This document shows positions 60,022 through 64,000 of a stretch of DNA of 64,000 bases, one piece after another. The notes beneath the pieces are model-generated. The model did no database searches, had not been told where the DNA came from, and was given only the letters and a program-made list of their open reading frames with translations. How positions within the stretch are numbered: position 1 is the first letter of the stretch; the number at the start of each line of letters is the position of its first letter. The translations under genes were made by a program, and so were the position numbers. Location of the stretch: the NCBI GenBank assembly GCA_013399855.1, contig VXAY01002459.1:30237-94236 (forward strand), in the 5' to 3' direction. The stretch comes from Oxyruncus cristatus (lineage: Eukaryota > Chordata > Aves > Passeriformes > Cotingidae).

Positions 60022-62879
60022 GGTGATGAGCTGATCACTCTAAACCTGTGGTGCCCCTTATACCCAAACCACCACCGCAGCACCATATATCTGAGGTCTG
60101 ACCATGTCATTAGCATGATGTCTGTCTATTGTTTCTTTTGGTTTTGTTTGTTTTGAATGGGACCTTTACCTCTGTTATCGGCCTTACAGAAGGAACCTGA
60201 AATCTCAAGCCTGTTGACTGATGGTTTTGCTTTTCGGTGAGTTACTAGTTTTTAAGGTTTTTATTTCAACTGACAGAAATAAAAAGCCACATTTAACAAA
60301 GTTCAGGTGAATTATAAATATAAGTTTTCAGATTGTGTCAGATGGTGTCTAATACTCACTGGGGAAAACACATATATAGTTCTTGGATGAGGGATGAAAA
60401 CCTTCAACTTCTTTCCTCCAAGATGGAATCATGCAACTAGATCAGAGCCAGATACATCCTTTCCTCTCATTTCTATTCAACTTTGAATTATTTCTTACAC
60501 AGTGGATAATATATTTTAAATTATATGTGCTACATAAAGAGTTTAAAGGGGATGTCAGCCTTCCAGCAAAAATAAATATAAGGATGTGCCTCTGTCTCTG
60601 GGCTGAGCATAAAAAGGACTAGGTCCCATTTTTTGGGAACGTCAGTAATAGCAATAATGCTCATTTTCTGTGATATGTGGGATTCTTCTTAACCTGCCTA
60701 TTCCTCAAGAAAGTGCTTTGTGTATAACACCAAATGAAGTGTTTCATGACAGATGTTTAACACATGCCAGCATGCAGAGGAGAAACTTAGAAAGGTGTAA
60801 ATATTCTTGCAATTCAAGCTCTGTGCTCATGCAACTATACAACCTGCCTTCTGCAGTTACTGTGCTCAGTGGTGTATATGGGAGCTTTTTGTTTTGTTAT
60901 ATGGATTTACTTCTGTGTTTCCCAGAGTATGGAGCTGGATGTACATGCACTGCAGCGTTGGAAGGCTTTAGGTCTGCTAAATTATAAATTCTTGAGTGCA
61001 CATTGAGTTTTGGAGCATTAGTTGTAAGTAGTGCTGAATGGAAAATACCCTCTTGAATAAGAGGTGCAGGGTGTGTACAGGGGAAAAAATCAGAATCTCA
61101 AACTGTGAGTGAAAACCTTTCAGAAGGAGAATTTAGAATACTTCATTTTAGAAAAAAAAAAAAAAGAAAGAAAAAAGGAAATATATGCTGAAAACAACTA
61201 CTTATTATAAATAGAATTTAATTTTTTATGAACTCATGCTATTGTAACATATAATGTGAAAGAGTAGTTGATAATGATTAAAAAACCTTTTTTTAAGGTG
61301 TGTATGCTAAAACCAATGGTGACTTTTCCTTTGAACTGACTTTCATGGTTTTTTTTCTGTAATTGGCATGAAATTTCTAAGTTTACTTATGTCTTATGAA
61401 TCAGAGAAAGAAATTTTGAAGAGGTTTATCCTCTTATTATAAGTTTTTACACATGGTCTGAAATTTATTTATCATTTAAAAAAAAAACCAAAACCCCATT
61501 GTCTTATATTCCTAAACTGAAATTTTCATGGGAAAGGTAAACAGTAAACTTAGTGCATTGTTCTGCTAGTGGCAGAACAAAGCCATGACATCCTTTGGTT
61601 TCTGAAATGCCACACAGCAGAATCTTACAGGTAACAATCTGTATGCTTTACTTAGCATATAAAACTTGGTAAAGTCATGTGTGAATAACAGTAGAATAAA
61701 CAAGACCTGGTTGTCATGGAGGCACGATGCAGTGGTCACACAAACTGTTAAACTGGTCTATTACTTCATAGCAGATGGACTTTGTTACCAAGTTATTTTA
61801 AGGCTGCCCAACTTCAAAGCCCAAAACCTTGTTTCTCAACTGGATTACACAAACATCCCAGACAGCAGACACATGGAGCAACGAGGGCAAAGAGGACATG
61901 GTAAATCTTCACACTTGTTCATTTATACATATTTCTGCACCGTCCAACAGGTAAAAGAGATTTGTGTCCACATATAACAACACTCTTCCTTAATTAAAAA
62001 AAAAAAAAACAAAAAAACACCAAAACCACAAACAAAAACAAAAGTTTGTTTGTTTGTTTGTTTTTAAAAATAGCATTATTAGAGGGATAAACAATCAGAA
62101 AATTATCTATCAAAGATTCAATTGAACATAACAAAAAAAGAGATCTGGTTTATATACCCTTCACTCAGACTCTTTTAAAAAACAGTTTGTGTAAGTACAA
62201 ATAGTGGAAATCCACAGGGGAAGCTTCTGTAGTGCCTGTCCACAGTAACCATTTTACTACTACCATAAATAATGATGTTTAGGGACAAATATACTTACCT
62301 ACATTATTTTCCTGCAAGCCTGACCAGTTTTATGGTAGAAACACTATGTAGGTTTGGACACTTGAAGCCAGAGTCAATGTTTGAGGAAGACTTAAGTTCA
62401 AAGAGCTCAAGTAATCCATACAGCTGTGCAGTCAAAGATTTGATTCAGACAAATTTACTGTCAATGAAATGTGCTTCAGGCAGCGGCCAGAGTTTTCAAA
62501 ATTAGGAGCTGTTCATTTCCAAATTGCTTTCTACATGATGGTGAATGGGATTTAAGGTATGTAACATATGTATTACGGAAATGTATTGAGTTCTTAAGCA
62601 TTACACAACTACATGAACTTCTGAAAAATACATGAGTAAAGCACAAGTGTGAATGTGGACCATGGGTGTCATCTACATCCTCCTTCCCTTATCTTTTATC
62701 ATAGATCCACTCTGTCATGTTCAAAGCCACCTGTAAAGGTAGAGGAAATGTAGTGGCACCCTCCCCTTCTCCAGCTGAAAATATGTTTAGTCTTCACCTT
62801 CCTTGTTGCAAATCTGCAATGTCTTGAAAAATGCCAACAGAATTGTCCTGTGCAATTCTCTCACAGCCTTAGTGGGAAG
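60022..62879. other. Non-coding DNA with A/C-T/G inverted tract
   Basis: No gene recognised. A runs lie near 61150 and 61480, and an AAAC/TTTG inverted simple tract at 61998-62066. Confidence 0.5.
61998..62066. repeat. Inverted AAAC/GTTT simple repeat
   Basis: An A/AAAC-rich left half is followed directly by (GTTT)n and T/A runs. The two halves can pair as a low-complexity hairpin. Confidence 0.75.
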
Positions 62880-62950
62880 AGGTGGGGAAAAAAGGGGTTG
62901 GAACAAGATGATCTCTAAGTTCCCTTACAACCCTAAACATTCCATGTTTC
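62880..62950 (+). mobile_element. CR1 LINE extreme 3' tail
   Basis: About 70 bases: 'ggggttggaacaagatgatc', 'tctaagttcccttacaaccc' and 'aaacattccatgtttc', matching the CR1 3' end in plus orientation with a diverged tail unit. 5' truncated. Confidence 0.8.
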
Positions 62951-63163
62951 TACTAGTTCCTTTCAAAAACTAGCATTATTAGGGGATTTAAAACAACAAG
63001 AAATATTCAATGAAAACTCAATAGAAAATGATCAGTTGAGGACCTCAAATTTTCAGTGGAAAATCAGGTAGAATTTAGATGTATTTGTTTTGTTAAACCA
63101 GTGAGCATAACAATTTTGTTGATGTCACTCTTTGCAAAATAGACTTATTTTTAATTAACCTGT
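62951..63163. other. Spacer before solo LTR
   Basis: AT-rich host DNA. Nothing recognised. Confidence 0.5.
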
Positions 63164-63714
63164 TGTTGTGGGTTAATTCTGGAAGGCAGCTAAGAACCAT
63201 ATGGCTGCTCTCTTACTCCTCTTCCTGCCCAGTGGGATGAGAGAAGAGGAAAGGAAGTGTAAAAGCAACAAGACTTGTGGGTCAAGAAAAAATGACTCAA
63301 TAATGGAAGAAAAAAATAGAAGAAGAGAGAACAAAAATAGCAGTGAGGCAAAGGCAATTGCCACCACATCCCATGGGTAGATGGATGTCCAGCCAGTTCC
63401 TAAGCAAAATCTGGCTAACCTCTCTAAATCCTCTTCTTTTCCCCTTCTATTAGCGATGATGATGTTGTATCTTTTCAACTAGTTCATATCATCTGCCTGG
63501 TTACATCCCCTCCCAACATCTTGTGCACCTCCAATATATTCACCAGGAGTGCTTGAGTGAGAAACAGGGAGGGATTTGATGTTGTGCAAACGTTGTTCTG
63601 CTGTGGCTACAACAGTGGTGTGTTATCAACACTGTTTTGGCCACAAATCCAAAACACAGCACTGAACCAGCTGCTCTGAATAAAATTAACTCCCTCCCAG
63701 CCAGACCCAGTACA
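63164..63714 (-). mobile_element. ERV solo LTR, minus strand
   Basis: Starts TGTTGTGGGTTAATTCTGG and ends ...CCAGACCCAGTACA, about 551 bp, TG...CA bounded. It is the reverse complement of the family seen at 22848-23400. Shared blocks in this orientation include 'cccagtgggatgag', 'acttgtgggtcaag', 'catcttgtgcacctcc', 'gtgtgttatcaacac' and 'aaatccaaaacacagcac'. The flanking pentamers are CCTGT (63159-63163) and ACTGT (63715-63719), matching at four of five positions, consistent with a slightly mutated target-site duplication. With no internal genes this is a solo LTR left by recombination between the two LTRs of a provirus. Open frames inside it are not genes. Confidence 0.88.
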
Positions 63715-64000
63715 ACTGTGATTCACAGTAAATTTTGGTGTAATCTGCATGTTGCAGTATTGTGATACATGGATTATTTCAGATTGATCTTTTTCAGATA
63801 CTGCACTAATGCATGTATGAGTCTTGAAAAGGGATATAGTCCACAAAAATAACTGTTGCGAATCATATACTTAAGATTTCTTATAAATATGCATAAACAT
63901 ATGTCTATATGTAGACACACACATGCTACATACAGTTTTTCACATGCATGGCTATGGAAGCATACTTTACACTCTCCTTTTTTTTTTTTTTTTTTTTTTT
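63715..64000. other. Non-coding DNA ending in poly(T)
   Basis: Short unique segment. The final 23 bases (63978-64000) are all T and run off the window. Confidence 0.7.

Noticed and set aside
1..64000. CRISPR array, operon or bacterial-type system
   Set aside because: The repeat content is avian and AT-rich non-coding, with no regularly spaced repeats and no dense coding.

Overview
The window looks like about 64 kb of AT-rich, non-coding avian genomic DNA. It is either an intergenic desert or the inside of a very large intron. The bird assignment rests on repeat content. I see at least ten 5'-truncated CR1 LINE fragments, ending in the ATTCTATG-type tail or its complement and some still encoding the CR1 ORF2 C-terminus. 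I also see several LTRs of avian endogenous retrovirus (ERV) families, and no Alu, B1/B2 or L1 elements. The mix would suit a neoavian bird, but I cannot name a species. I recognise no host protein-coding gene, tRNA, rRNA or CRISPR. Open frames are short (at most about 150 codons) and look like chance or repeat-derived frames.

Layout: 1-5.4 kb is unique AT-rich DNA. At 5.4-6.1 kb a minus-strand LTR fragment abuts a plus-strand CR1 tail. Another CR1 lies near 8.6 kb, and a 54-base N gap inside poly(A) near 10.0 kb. The richest block is 10.6-14.0 kb, the 3' half of a decayed class I (gammaretrovirus-like) ERV on the minus strand. Reading leftward it holds RT connection/RNase H, integrase, env SU and TM, then a 3' LTR. 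Every coding part carries stops or frameshifts. At 18-27 kb there are three CR1 copies and two ERV LTRs (22.85-23.40 and about 23.6-24.3 kb). At 27-45 kb there are two CR1 pieces, a second N gap, long GT/T-rich tracts and an unusual imperfect hairpin at 33.8 kb. At 45-50 kb there are two CR1s and a GC-rich block. At 56.5-57.4 kb lies a second copy of the 23.6 kb LTR family. At 58.4 kb there is a 61-base poly(T). At 59.75-60.02 kb there is a compact LTR with four evenly placed ATTGG boxes. A CR1 tail lies at 62.9 kb, and a solo LTR with a near-match target duplication at 63.16-63.71 kb. The window ends in poly(T).

No genes work together here. What can be read is a history of CR1 retroposition and retroviral insertion. 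Between the repeats are stretches dense in TAAT and octamer-like motifs that could be conserved regulatory DNA; that last point is inference only. I found no convincing previously undescribed biological system. The most unusual structural signal is the 33.8 kb foldback.
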